Shown here piece by piece: positions 1 to 11,269 of a stretch of 64,000 nt of DNA (positions within the stretch are counted from its first letter, which is position 1; every line of letters begins with the position of its first letter). The notes under the pieces are model-generated. The model saw only the letters and a program-made list of their open reading frames with translations. It was not told the DNA's origin and did no database searches. This stretch comes from Hippophae tibetana (Eukaryota; Streptophyta; Magnoliopsida; Rosales; Elaeagnaceae), in contig CM072811.1 of NCBI GenBank assembly GCA_037013495.1, positions 14,451,190-14,515,189 on the forward strand, given 5' to 3'. The translations under genes and the position numbers were made by a program.

Positions 1-13
1 GTTGCAAGGTCAT

Positions 14-1894
14 TGATGTGTGCTCAAAAAGTACTAAAATTACTATGATTTTATGCACATTAATTGATTAAATATATATATATTATATATGATTTTATCA
101 TATACTTATATAAATCTGTCTTTTCGGAATCACATGTATTTTTATTGTTTTTCAGGTATTTTCACTTAAAAATGTAACTTAGAGACTCAAAGAGGAATAC
201 TGGAGGCAATACATTAGAAATATATTCATAAATAAATGAGGAAAAGTCAAAAAATAAGGAAAAATTGGATAAAATGGGTCAAAAATATCAAAAAGGAGGA
301 AATTGTGCACGCAACCACCCAGCCACGCCGGCCAACGCGCGCAGTGCGCCCATGCCCAGTCCCGTACGCATCTCTACGCACCCCTGTTGCTTTCCACGTG
401 TGCCTCTGTGTGCCTATGCTACTTTCCGCGTGTGTCTCTACGCGCCCCTACTCCAGTCCGCACGCACCGTTGCCCATCTGTGCCCCATTCCGCGCGCCAC
501 CTACTCGTTGACATCAGCTGACGTCATCCTCACCTACTACGTGTTTCCTCCATTTTTAATCATTTTTTCACCTACTTTTTATTCCTTTCCTCACCTATAA
601 ATACCCCCCCCCCATTCTCTTCATAACTAAACACACCTAAAATTACATCTTCTCTTCTCTTTCTTTCTCTCATTTCTTAGTTTTTAAGTTTTTCTTAGTT
701 TTTAGCTTTTCTTAGTTAGTTTCTCTTAGTTTTAGAGTTCCTCTCTTTTTGAGAATAACTAGTTATGTTTTTGTAATTTATTTGCTTTTCGATTCAATAA
801 ATGAGAGTGCAAATTCCGTTTGGAGGTTTTCCAGCAACAGAAATAGCAACAAAGTATTGTAAGGATTTTATTTTCTTTACAGTTATTTTGTATAATTTAC
901 TCTTACATGTTATATTTAATTTGTCTGTGATCAAATTTAACTTTGCTGGCTATTTGTAAACATGATATAATAATAACGTTGTTATGCTTGCGAAATATTA
1001 AATAGGTAAAAAATCTCTAAAATGAATTGATTTTATTTTTATTCAAGATTTTATATTAAGAATGTTAGAGAGAAATATATTATTTTTCATTACAAACATA
1101 AATTTGAAAATTAGATTTTAAGGTTTAGTTATCCAGTCTGATTTAGAGTAGTGCTTTTTTATTTGTTGGTACAATCACCTGGTAGTTAGAGTGAAGCACT
1201 ATTTCAAAAGTTTTTATAAGAATTATTATCTGAAAATGTATTGACAACATGTTTTGAGTAGTGGTTTTAAAACTTAAAAGTTAGTACTCGGATAATTAAA
1301 TTCATAGGTTTAATTTGGACACCTTGAATAAAGTTTAAACTGTCTAACCCCACCAAAGGTGGCATTTAAATGGTTCATTTTCAATCTCTTAGTAAAAGGA
1401 ATTAATTTAATTAACCAAATTAGTTATCAACCCCACCCATAGGTGTTAATTGATTTGTTTAGTTAACAAAGAATATCTAAACCCACCAAAGGTGGTATTC
1501 GTACAAAAAAGGAGAATCAATAAATATCAATTTATATCTTTAATAACCTAAATAATATAAGGAAGCATAATTAACTTAGTTATTATATCCATAAATACTC
1601 CACTATTATAAATGATAAAATTTGAATCAATATTTATTGAACTTGTATCTATGTTTATTTTTATGTTATTAAGTAAAAAACACAAAAACCCAAATATCGT
1701 GACAGGATGTTTAGGATTTAATTTCGTTTTTAAAAGTTTTAATAATAAATTGAAAACCACATATATTCCTTCCTTAGATCGACCTTGGGAGTATACATAT
1801 CATTTTTCTATGAAATGATTCGTGTACTTGAGAGAGTTTATAAATATAAAATCAAAGTATTGGCATGATCGGCGATACCGGTTTTCGCTCATCA
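14..1894 (+). mobile_element. Family A LTR, copy 1 (Athila-like Ty3/gypsy), probably solo
   Basis: Long terminal repeat in sense orientation. It begins TGATGTG and ends GCTCATCA, and it matches, mostly in reverse orientation, five other copies in this window (4010, 16624, 19403, 25855 and 62143). A TATA box lies at 596-603, followed by a C-run and a pyrimidine-rich leader, which fixes the sense strand. A GC-rich block at about 300-540 stands out in otherwise AT-rich DNA. The flanks GTCAT (9-13) and GTTAT (1895-1899) agree at 4 of 5 bases, which favours a solo LTR inserted into the gag remnant to its right. The sequence just past the end (ATTGGTGCC) also resembles the start of a primer binding site, so a 5' LTR is the alternative. 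The length of 1.88 kb is normal for Athila-type LTRs. Confidence 0.8.
596..603 (+). promoter_or_regulatory. TATA box of family A LTR copy 1
   Basis: TATAAATA follows TCACC and precedes a run of C. The same context is conserved, reverse-complemented, in the other family A copies (for example 5257-5264). This is the expected U3/R promoter of the LTR. Confidence 0.65.
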
Positions 1895-1984
1895 GTTATT
1901 GGTGCCAACTTCATTGACTCTTTCTCTCCTACTAGCACTTCTTTGCTCGGAATTATAACCCAACACCTCATAAAGATTATAGGT

Positions 1985-2540
1985 TTCCTCTACAAAAAGA
2001 ATTGTTTATGTAGTTGCAATGGAAAGCTATGATTATGAAATTGGATGAAAAGGAGTTTGAATCATTCCCAAGCTTCATGAAAGGGCTCTTTATACTTTTG
2101 AGAAAATGTTGCTATCTTCGTCCTTAGATGAACAATATTTTGATGGGAATAGAACCTACCCATAAACATTTCATATACTGCCTCCCAGGTTTTTAGAGAA
2201 CCCAACTGTAGAGTAATGAACCATGACCAAGCTTTATCCTTGCGGGTGTAAGGAAAACACCTCATCCTAAGTTGATCTTCATTAATTGCATGGAGTGGAA
2301 AGGTTTGGACAATAGCATAGAATTCTCGAATGAAATGCAAAGAGTCTTCATTAGGGACACCGTAAAAGGAAGGAAACAAAGAATAATGAATTTTTTCAAT
2401 TCATAATTCCTTGCAGCCTCTTGTAATTGTATGTCGGAAGTTACATTGCAAACGATTGGCATTGCATTGTATTTCATCATTTTCCGCTTATCTTTAGCAT
2501 TGTAGTTGAAATTGATCCTCCTCCTATTGTGTATCAACAT
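1985..2540 (-). pseudogene. Athila-like gag fragment (copy 2)
   Basis: Capsid part of a Ty3/gypsy gag on the minus strand. The frame at 2379-2062 contains FYGVPNEDSLHFIREF and LRMRCFPYTRKDKAWSW, the pattern of the plant Retrotrans_gag domain (short fragment with paired W and F motifs). The upstream part (2540-2380, with EAARNYELKKF) is in another frame, so there is at least one frameshift. Past 2062 the match continues (HNHSFPLQLHKQFF) through a stop codon and fades at about 1985. It aligns with the second gag copy at 3671-2890. It is non-functional. Confidence 0.75.
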
Positions 2541-2889
2541 TTAGCTCTTAAACAAAATAGTAGATATCTCTAAGAAATATTTCTCACTTGACAAAATGTA
2601 TAGGCTTAAAGTAGAAAGGTGCAGGGAACCTTTTTTTTGTACATATTTATTTTTTTAGAATGAAAATCTAAATTAATTAAGTAAAAATAATAATAATGTT
2701 TTTTTAATGCTAAATGTAAAGAATGGAAACAATTTTTGAAACAAACGAATTTATTTCATTTGAATTTTATTACACACATTACTAAAACAAAGGAAAATAC
2801 AATAATGGGTGACCTCTCACATAGGACTAAAATTTATCGTCTTCTAGTAAGACGTTGCTTGGAGATTGTAGAATGACAAACTCAATGTC
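2541..2889. other. AT-rich spacer between two gag copies
   Basis: About 350 bases of A/T-rich sequence with short homopolymers and no readable frame. It lies between two gag fragments of the same orientation and is probably retroelement leader or untranslated sequence. Nothing else is seen. Confidence 0.5.
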
Positions 2890-3671
2890 TCCTCTTCATT
2901 GAATTTATTTGATCCCATTTGACCATTCAGTTAGTCTTTGATTTGTTTTTGCAAATGTTCAACTAACTGTTATACTTGAACATCCACCTTTTTGATAGAA
3001 GCTTCCACAGAGTCTTTGCTGGAATCGATTTCATGAACTCTAGATTTTCTCACTCATGAGATTTTCTGTTGGGAATTAGCAACCAACATATCAAAGAGGG
3101 TGTACGTCTCTGAGGTAGTCTTTTCTCCCATTGCTCCTCCTGCAGCATTGTCGACAATAAACTGACATTGTTACGTAAGTCCATCATAAAAGAATTGATT
3201 CTATAACTGTAGAGGAAAGCTGTGATGGGGGCATTGAGTGAGAAAACTTTTGAACCTATCCCAAGCTTCATGGAATGGTTCTCCTTCCACCTGAGAGAAA
3301 GTAGCAATCTTTCATCTCAGCTCTGATGTTTTTTGGTGGGAATAGAATTTTTCCATGAATTTATTATAAATGTTCTCCCATGTCATCAGAGAACCTGGGA
3401 GAAGTGACATCAACCAAGCTTTGGCCTTGTCCTTTAAGGTGTAGGGAAAACATCTCATTCTAAGTTGATCCTCGTTTAGAATACTGAGGGGGAAGGTTTG
3501 GACTGTAGCATAAAAGTCTCTAATGAAGGAAAGAGAATCTTCATTAGGCAGCCCATAAAAGGAAGGAAGCATAGAAAAATGAATATTTTTCAATTCATAA
3601 TTCTGAGTAGCCTCATCCAGTTGGATAGCGGCAGTTGTCGTGCCAATCACTCGTCTTGCAAACTCCTTCAT
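2890..3671 (-). pseudogene. Athila-like gag fragment (copy 1)
   Basis: Minus-strand gag starting at a plausible ATG (3671). It contains LDEATQNYELKN, FYGLPNEDSLSFIRDF, LRMRCFPYTLKDKAKAWLMSL and FMEKFYSHQKT, typical of the Athila capsid region. After 3312 the reading frame is broken, but homology continues in pieces: ATFSQVEGEPFHEAWDRF, then FYDGLT, IVDNAAGG, and LFDMLVANSQQ near 3080. A coiled-coil-like tail (IKKVDVQVQQLVEHLQKQ, through stops) ends near 2900. It lies about 320 bases downstream, in minus-strand sense, of a primer-binding-site-like sequence and LTR copy 2, the expected order for a 5' LTR-PBS-gag arrangement. Several stops make it a pseudogene. Confidence 0.8.
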
Positions 3672-3985
3672 GGTGTATTCCCTAACATGTTTGGCTTACT
3701 TATTATTTTTTTGGTTTTTACAAAATTTTAAATTTGATTTTTTTTTGTTTTGTTTTACTATTCATGAATGGTAATCCTTTTTGTTTTTTTTTTGTTTTTT
3801 TTAAATGAAAATATATATATATATATATATTATTTTATTTTAACTATTCACGAACAACAATTTTTATTTATTTATTTACTTCTTATTATTTTTTGTTTTT
3901 TTCTAATTCAATATAAAAAATCATAATTATTTACAACACAAAAAGTTATTAAAATTTTGATAAACAAATTAAAAATGCTATTCCT
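3672..3985 (-). other. Retroelement leader between PBS and gag copy 1
   Basis: Non-coding and T-rich on the plus strand, with an (AT)n run near 3810-3830 and long T homopolymers. Its position between the primer binding site and gag suggests the 5' untranslated leader of the minus-strand element. Confidence 0.5.
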
Positions 3986-4003
3986 TACACGGCAACGGCA
4001 CCA
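3986..4003 (-). promoter_or_regulatory. Primer binding site of Athila-like element
   Basis: On the minus strand, TGGTGCCGTTGCCGTG lies a few bases beyond the LTR end. Many plant Athila/Tat elements use TGGCGCCGTTGCCGGGG here (from memory, complementary to a tRNA 3' end, usually given as tRNA-Asp). The two agree at most positions. This is the best evidence that LTR copy 2 is a 5' LTR rather than a solo LTR. Confidence 0.65.
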
Positions 4004-4009
4004 AAAACT

Positions 4010-5870
4010 TGATAACCAAAACTGGCATCGCGCGATCCTGCCATTACTTTGGTTTTATATTTATAAAACTCTTGCAAGTACACGAATCATTTTATAGAAA
4101 ATGATAAGTATACTCCTAAGGTCGATCTAAGGAAAGAATATATGTGGTTTTTAATTTATTATTCAAACTTTTAAAAACGAAATTAAATCCAAAACATCCT
4201 ATCACAATATTTGGGTTTTTGTTGTTTCTAATCTAATACATAAAAATAAACATAGATACAATTCAATCAATATTTATACAAATTTTATCATTTATAATAA
4301 TGGAGTATTTATGAATATAATAAATAAGTTAATTATGTTTGCTCGTATTATTTAGGTTATTAAAGATATAAATTGATATTTATTGATTCTTTCTTTTTTA
4401 TATGAATACCAACTTTGGTGGGGTTAGATATTCTTTGTTAACTAAACAAATCAAATAACACATATGAATTGGGTTAATAACTAATTTGGTTAATTAAATT
4501 AATTCATTTTTCTAAGAGATAGAAAATGAACCATTTAAATCCCACATTTGGTGGGGTTAGAGAATTTAAACTTTATTCAAGGTGTCCAAAATAAAACTAA
4601 GAATTTAATTATCCGAGTACTAACTTTCAAGTTTTAAAACCACTACTCAAAACATGTTGTCAATACATTTTTAGATAATAATTCTTATAAAAACTTTTGA
4701 AATAGTGCTTCACTCTAACTACCAGGCGATTGTACCAACAAATAAAAGAGCAGTACTCTAAATCAGATCGGATAACTAAACCCTAAAATCTAATTTTTAG
4801 ATTTAAGTTTGTAATGAAAATAATATATTTCTCTCTAACATTCTTAATATAAAATCTTGAATAAAAATAAAATCAATTCATTTTAGAGATTTTTACCTAT
4901 TTAATATTTCGCAAGCATAACAACATTATTATTATATCATGTTTACAAACAGCCAGCAAAGTCAAATTTAGTCACAGACAAATTAAATAAAAAAATAAAA
5001 TCCTTACAGTACTTTGATGTTATTCTTGTTCCTGGAAAACCTCCAAACGGAATTTGCACTTCCATTTATTGAATCCAAAAGCAAATAAATTACAAAAACA
5101 TAATTAGTTCTTCTCAAAAAGAGAAGAACTCTAAAACAAAGAAAAACTAAATAAGAAAAAACTAAAAATTAAGAAAACCTAAAAACTAAGAAATGAAGAG
5201 AAAGAAAGAGAGAAGAAGATGTGTTTTAGGTGTGATTTAAAGTGAAGAGAATGAGGTATTTATAGGTGAGGAGGGTAAGGAAAAGTGGGTGGAAAAATGA
5301 TTAAAATTGAGAAAATGCGCAATAGTGAATGATGACGTCATACTGTTGTCGTCATGGTGATGTGAGGTGTGGCGGCGCGCACGGACTGGGCGATGTGGCA
5401 TGCGTGAACCGGGCTTTGATAGGCGCGAGTGCATACTGGACGATGCGCACACGTTGCTTGGCACCGCTAGGTGTGTTTTGCGTGTTGGCAGGTGCGGCTC
5501 GGCATACTGTGCACGTTGGCAGGCACGGTTAGTCGTGTTGTGCACGTTGGCCGATGCGGTTGGGTAGCTGCGTGTGTGATTTTCTTCTTTTTGACCTTTT
5601 TCACTCATTTTGTCCAATTTTTCTATCTTTTTTTTACTTTTCCTCATTTACTTTATGAATATATTTGTGATGTATTTCTCCGGTATTTTTCTTTGAGTCT
5701 TTAAGTTACTTTTTAAAGCAAAAATACCTGAAAAACAATAAAAAATATCTGTGATTCCGAAAAGATAGATTTATATAAATATATGATAAAATCATATAAG
5801 TATATATCTTTTTAATCAATTAACGTACATAAAATCATGGTAATTTTAGTACTTTTTGAGGCACTCATCA
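4010..5870 (-). mobile_element. Family A LTR, copy 2 (5' LTR of minus-strand element)
   Basis: Read on the plus strand it starts TGATAACCAAAACTGG and ends GCACTCATCA. The TATA box is on the minus strand at 5257-5264. A GC-rich block covers about 5330-5575. A primer-binding-site-like sequence and gag copy 1 lie directly beyond its 3' end, so it is read as the 5' LTR of a minus-strand element. The flanks (AAACT and GTGCT) do not match, as expected if the other end of the element is elsewhere or lost. The right border interrupts a plus-strand Athila gag, so this element inserted into, or recombined with, an older one. Confidence 0.8.
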
Positions 5871-6660
5871 GTGCTACTTCTCTTTTGGAAGAAATTGCCT
5901 CAAACAACTATCAATGGCCAATTGAAAGATCTATGGCTAAAAAGGTTACTGGGATTCATGAATTTTAGCCATTTGTTGCCCTTTCTGCTTAAGCAGCTTC
6001 TCTATCTCATCAAATTTTTGCCTTGACAACCCAAAGAATACCACAAAGTGCAGAATATGTTACAAATTCAAGTATGACATTTTCGATGAATGAAGCAAGT
6101 CCAAAACATGTGCAATACATCAATAATCAAAACTGCAACTATCATGGAAATCCTATGCAAAATTACTACCATCCAAGGCTTCAAAATCATGAGAATTTTT
6201 CTTATGGAAACACAAAGAATGTGATGCAACCTTCTCTAGGGTTTGATAGTCAACCAAGCGAGAAGAAGATGTCACTTGAGGATGCCATGGTTTGCTTTGT
6301 TGAGGAGACCAAAGCAATGTTTAAAAGGAGTGATTCACAGTTGGATAATATTGAGACTTATATATGGGAGCCACTATGAAAAATCTTGAAGTGCAAATTG
6401 GGAAACTAGCCACAACCATCAATGCTCAACAAAGAGGAACTTTCCCTAGCAATACAGAAGTGAATCCAAAGGAACAATGCATGACTATTACACTTAGGAG
6501 TGGAAGAGAAATTCAGAGATCACCATCAAAGGAAACCGAGTCCACCCATATAGCTCCAAAAAATGGCCAAAACAATCATAAAGTAGAAGAAAAGGAGATT
6601 GTGGATGATACGCTAAGAGAGACTGACATGTCTCTATCAATTTCATTTCATGATGATGAC
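5871..6660 (+). pseudogene. Athila-like gag C-terminal fragment
   Basis: Plus-strand homology to the C-terminal gag of Athila elements. LLEEIASNNYQWPIER is followed, after stops, by a stretch rich in N, Y and H (NCNYHGNPMQNYYHPRLQNH), then LEVQIGKLATTINAQQRG, LPSNTEVNPK-like FPSNTEVNPKEQC and TLRSGREI, all hallmarks of this region. Frame changes occur near 5970, 6015 and 6370. It starts exactly at the right edge of LTR copy 2. The final codons (HDDDLHNLA) run into sequence that matches the start of a different LTR at 27588, so the junction is a deletion or recombination point. Confidence 0.8.
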
Positions 6661-6935
6661 TTACATAATTTGGCATAATTTATTACTTCTCAACTTTAAG
6701 TTTAATTTAATTTAATTTATTTATTATTGATTTTAGACTTCATTATTAATATTTAAATTTTACTCCAGATTTGAAGAAAAAGAAGATCAATTTTTTTAGA
6801 AGCATATCATTTCGAGATACTCAAATTTAAATGAATATTGATTTAAATCAAATTTAAATTAAGAATTTTTTTTAAACATATATATATATATTAAAGGTGC
6901 TTAAAGGTATATATATATATATATATATAAACATT
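6651..6935 (+). mobile_element. Fragment of a second gypsy LTR type (LTR-B), with AT microsatellite
   Basis: From TGATGATGACTTACATAATT onward this matches the LTR-like sequence at 27588-27750 (shared TTTGGCATAATTTAT, TTTATTTATTATTGA, AAGCATATCAT). It breaks down into (AT)n tracts at about 6880-6930. Only the first 250 bases or so of the LTR are present. Confidence 0.5.
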
Positions 6936-7930
6936 AGAGAAATGATCTAGGTAATTTTTTTTCATAACCAAAATCTTTCCCAGTCGTCCTAATTATCACA
7001 CCATCATTGCATGGTGTGTTACCAAAGTCAACCCCCTTGAGGCTTATTTTACATAAACCTTTATTGGTTCTTTTAACTACATAAATCATTCCTATTCTAA
7101 GCTTGAAAAACCATGAACTTACCTTAACTTTTGAGGAAATACTTCGTTAAAAATTTGCACTTAAAAAGAAAGTTAGTTCAAATTAAATAATCCACATTAT
7201 GTTTGCTCTATTTGATCAAAGTGTGAAAAAATAAAGAAAGTGAAAAGCAAGAATCGAAAAGGTATTAAAGTGATTTAAAATCAGAAAAAGCAATAAGTAT
7301 CAAGATGCTAAAAAAAGAAGGAAAAAAGAGAAAAAAAAAGCACTCCACTTATTGAGTATGGAAACAATATTTTCATTCAGTATCAGCATATTATCGAGAA
7401 AGAGCTATAGTGTGAATCCTATCGATATTCTTTTTATTATTTTTTTCTACCAAGTATTTTCCCAATTTACTTTGATTTTCCATATCCATTTCTTTCTTAG
7501 CTCTCACCATGTGGCCTATCATTACAACCTTGATTAAAGACCTTTTGATCTTCGATTTTGGTGTTAACTACATTAATGGAGAGGATTTCTGAAAATTGGA
7601 CTTATAGAGTTAAGTTTTGAGAGAATTCTTTTGATTTCAGTTGTTCTACTTTTATCTGAATTTGCTAGTGTTTGGAGTTAAATTGACTATTTCATACACA
7701 CATTCAAGGACCTAGCATTAGGTTTAATTAAATTCTTAACTCTTGCTTGACAAATTGTTGAATTTTTGATTTATTTTCTTGCTACCTTCGATGTAAAAAG
7801 AGTAAGTAATTAATGATGAAATATAAATTCAGATCATGGCTTAGTGAGTGATGGTAGTTCTCTATGAAGTGTAATTATATTGTAAATAGGTGTTTTATCT
7901 TTTTGTTAGAGGACAATCTAGCTATTTCTT
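6936..7930 (+). repeat. 3' non-coding region of Athila-like element (copy matching 24880-25850)
   Basis: About 950 bases align with 24880-25850: ATCTAGGTA, TCACACCATCATTGCATGGTG, TATGTTTGCTCTATTTGATC, CGAGAAAGAGCTATAGTGTG and GATGTAAAAAGAGTAAGT occur in the same order. In the other copy this segment lies downstream of pol and upstream of a PPT-like motif, so it is untranslated 3' retroelement DNA. Short open frames here (for example 7352-7537) are not conserved. Confidence 0.65.
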
Positions 7931-8960
7931 CCAAATTGACTTCACTTCTAAGTTTCCATCTTTTCAAAAACTCAGAAAACACAACATAAGTTGTGACATC
8001 GTTAGGCTAAAATTCTAAATTTGGTTCACTAATTTCATCGAGCAGTTGGAGTGAAACATTATATAGCATTTATTTCAAAAGCTTATCAATCAACACATTG
8101 CAAATATGGGAATTTCTAGAAGATGATGCAAGTTCATTCTATACAAGAAGCGATTCATGTTGAAAACAATGCATTCTTTTACAACAAATGATGCCAATTT
8201 TTTGCCTTGTCCCACATTTTTATTTTACTTCACTTAGGAGATGTATAAATAGAAAAGGATTAGCTATTAGGTTTGGCCATGCCGTGCCGAACTGAGTCTG
8301 AGTGCGTGTGCATGTGTGAGTTAAGGTGGCATTTTATTTTTTGGGAAAAAAAATTTAAATACTTTTCCTCTCAAAAAATGGTCGTTACCTTGTTACTCAA
8401 AAAATAGTCGTTATTTTCTTTACTAAGAAAATAGTCGTTATTTTTCTTTACTCGTAAAATGGCCGTTATTTTTTCTTTACACAGAAATATCCGTTAAATG
8501 GTCGTTATTCTTCTTTTTTCAGAAAATGACTGTTACTTTTATTTACACAAAAAATGACCATTATTTTTCTTTACTCACACATGACTGTTATTGTCATACT
8601 GGCCACACGTTTTCTCAAACATATAAATAGAGAGCCTTAACTCTCAGTTTCATCACAAAAATTTGCAAACATCTCTTATTAAGAAAAAGTTCTCAGAAAG
8701 AAAATGAAAAAGATCCTAAATTGTTTTGAGTTTTCCGAGCAACGAAATTTTATAGGTGTAGCATTCTAGTCTTCAAAAGTGCAGTGAAGTTTTGAGACAG
8801 ACAACAAAGATTCTAGGCTATTTTATCTTGGGGACGATGAGGCTATGTTTGCTTGCACAATTTTGGGTAGAGCCACGAAACATCTTAAAGAAAGTGACCT
8901 AGTCTGCGACTCAACCCAAGTAGTTCATTTCAGGTTATCGGTAATATTGTTACTATATTG
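7931..8960 (+). mobile_element. Possible copia-type LTR region with minisatellite and TATA box
   Basis: Non-coding. It holds a minisatellite (8373-8595), then TATAAATAG at 8622-8630, then a transcript-leader-like stretch (CTCAGTTTCATCACAAAAATTT). This arrangement, short GTTATT repeats in U3 followed by TATA and a purine-rich R/U5, resembles LTRs of SIRE-like copia elements as I remember them. No second copy, TSD or coding part is visible, so the identification is tentative. Confidence 0.35.
8373..8595 (+). repeat. Minisatellite, about 30-bp units, core GTCGTTATTTTTCTTTACTC
   Basis: About seven or eight imperfect units of the form AAAATGGTCGTTATTTTTCT followed by TTACTCA, with substitutions such as GACTGTTACTTTTATTTACAC. 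It sits just upstream of a TATA box. Confidence 0.7.
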
Positions 8961-11269
8961 TGGTCGTAGATGAGAAACAACTTGTATATGAGAAAACTGA
9001 AAACCTAAGGAAGAAATGATGAAGTAAAGGGACAAATGGGCGAGAAAAGAAACTAAAACGTAGGAAGATAAAAAAATTTAAAAATAAATTATATGAAGTT
9101 TATAAATCCTAAATAAAAATATAAAAATAATAAAATAAATGGTTTGAGATGGTTTGGTTCGGTTTTTAGTTAATTTAGAGAAATGGGAATCAAACCAATC
9201 CAATATTAATCTGTTCTATAAAAAGAAGAACTAACCTTAACTAATAAAATTCTAAGAATGAAAATATTAAGTTAGATAATGCTTTATTTTAATTGTGCTA
9301 AGTTTTGTTATTATAAAAAAAATAAAATGGTGACTCTATAGATCTTATACATATTCTAAAAATAATATCTACGTCTTATACTTATTTTTGTGACAATTTA
9401 GTCCTATCATTATGAAAAACTGACTCAATAAGAACAAATGATCAATGTTTATGTTTTTATTTATTTATTTATTTATTTTTATTTAAGTTTTTCTTCTATT
9501 CTTTCAATTATAATTTATTTAAGTTAAAATAATCTCTATCTAATACAATTAAAAAAATCAAAAAATAAAAATAAAAAATTTATTTTGTCATTGTGGGGTA
9601 ATTTATAATAAAAATAGGAATAAACTATTATAAAAAATAAGTATATAATCTAAGTGTTATTTTTATAATAAATATAAGACCATTACAGTATTTATCTTAT
9701 AAAAAATTACCCATTTATTCTTTTGATTAGAATCCAAAGATTAGATCTTGAAACCTACTAATAACTTGTGATTGAAATTTGTAAGAATGTGAATAAAAAA
9801 ATTCACAATTCACTAAAATCCTAAAAATGTTTATAAAATATCAGATTTGGTTGAACCTCCACCCAATGGCTATAGAAGAGCCATGAAACTTGATATAAAA
9901 GATGCTGTATAGGTAACCAACATTAGATAAATCTAGAGTTTGGTTTACGAACTAATAACTAAGTGTAACAACTTAGAAAATTTTCGATATTATTCATCAT
10001 GTTCGGCCCTACAATAATATGAGGTATATATATAACCTTATTTAAAAAATTTAATTAATTATTAAAAATAAAAACCCTAACGAGACAATCATTAAGTAAA
10101 ATAGAAATCTAATAAAACAAAATTACTAAAGAAATAACTATATGGTCGACATTAGAGAAGATAATGATCCCAAAGTGGTGCAACCCTATCCTAACAAAAA
10201 AAGCCTACTAATAATCCACCTCTTGGCCAACAACTAAGGGATAAAACATGCTCTTTTCATGCCCCCAACACTAACTAAACAAATGTCTCTAAATCCTACC
10301 TCAAAGAGTACATAATTTTCCTTGAATTAAAATACAATTAAAAATGGTGATTAAAAGTAAACTATTTCAATTAATTCCTGGTGCATCCACTTTGAGCTAA
10401 GAACATCCATTCTGATCTAAGTGTATCACCCTTTCGAGTGAAGTGCATCAACTGCTCCAAATGACAATCAAACCCTTGTAGCTTAATGGTAAAATAATGA
10501 CAAGTACACTTCTTGGATTTTGAAGGCTATTTTAACCCTCCAATTAAGGCATTGGACTCTTGTCTCTCACCACCTTTAATTTAACAACTCTTTTAACTCT
10601 ATTAAACTATGAGGGTACCTTCGAAAAGGTAGACAGTATTAGTGAAAAAAACTAAAATCTCAGGGATATTTGTAAAACTTTTTTTCTAGAAAGTGGTTTT
10701 TATTTTTCTAAGACCTTTAAAAGGATGTAATTTTGTTTTAAGACTTAAAAAACGTTTTTTTTCAATTTAAAATCTATTTTAAGTTATTAACCTATTATAA
10801 CATTTCTCTTTTTTACCTATATAGTGGTTAATATATGTGTATATAGTGGCTTAAAAATCTACACAAAGGGGGCATGGGACGTGAGGGGACATTTATTCTA
10901 ATGATCATAACTATCTCACATTGGTTTCCAATAATTTTGAGTAATAACCATCAATTATAAACAGGTAGAAGTTACATCAAACCATGATTCTTATTTTTAA
11001 TATTGATTAAAAAATATACTTATTTAAAAAAATAATAAGTTAACATAAAATTGACTCTACTAAATTGTTTAAAATATTGATATTATTTTCAATTATTTAC
11101 TTATTTAACATATATTTTTAATTGAAATAAATAATTTATAGCATGATTAAAGAAAATTCAATTTAATTATTCAAATTATTTTATTTTTAATTTTATATAT
11201 GTCTTTTACTATGTAATTATATATACTAAAAATCTATATTTAATATACGTTCGATTTTTGTTAACCACA
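8961..11269. other. AT-rich non-coding region, no gene seen
   Basis: No coherent reading frame or recognisable domain on either strand. It contains many A/T homopolymers and a TTTA microsatellite near 9454-9476. A few less AT-rich patches (9840-9960, 10140-10300, 10400-10600) do not translate to anything I recognise. Confidence 0.6.

Noticed and set aside
236-600. Overlapping open frames of 70-110 codons in the GC-rich part of LTR copy 1, and similar frames at 5237-5704, 17947-18251, 26825-27324 and 63358-63753
   Set aside because: They lie in the GC-rich tandem block of family A LTRs, are open in several frames and on both strands, and are not conserved between copies. They reflect low stop-codon density.
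7352-7537. 61-codon hydrophobic frame, and the lysine-rich frame at 25148-25438
   Set aside because: Both fall in the paired non-coding retroelement segments. The reading frame is not conserved between the two copies.
10470-10520. TGTAGCTTAATGGTAAAATA resembling a tRNA 5' half
   Set aside because: There is no B-box or acceptor-stem partner at the right distance.
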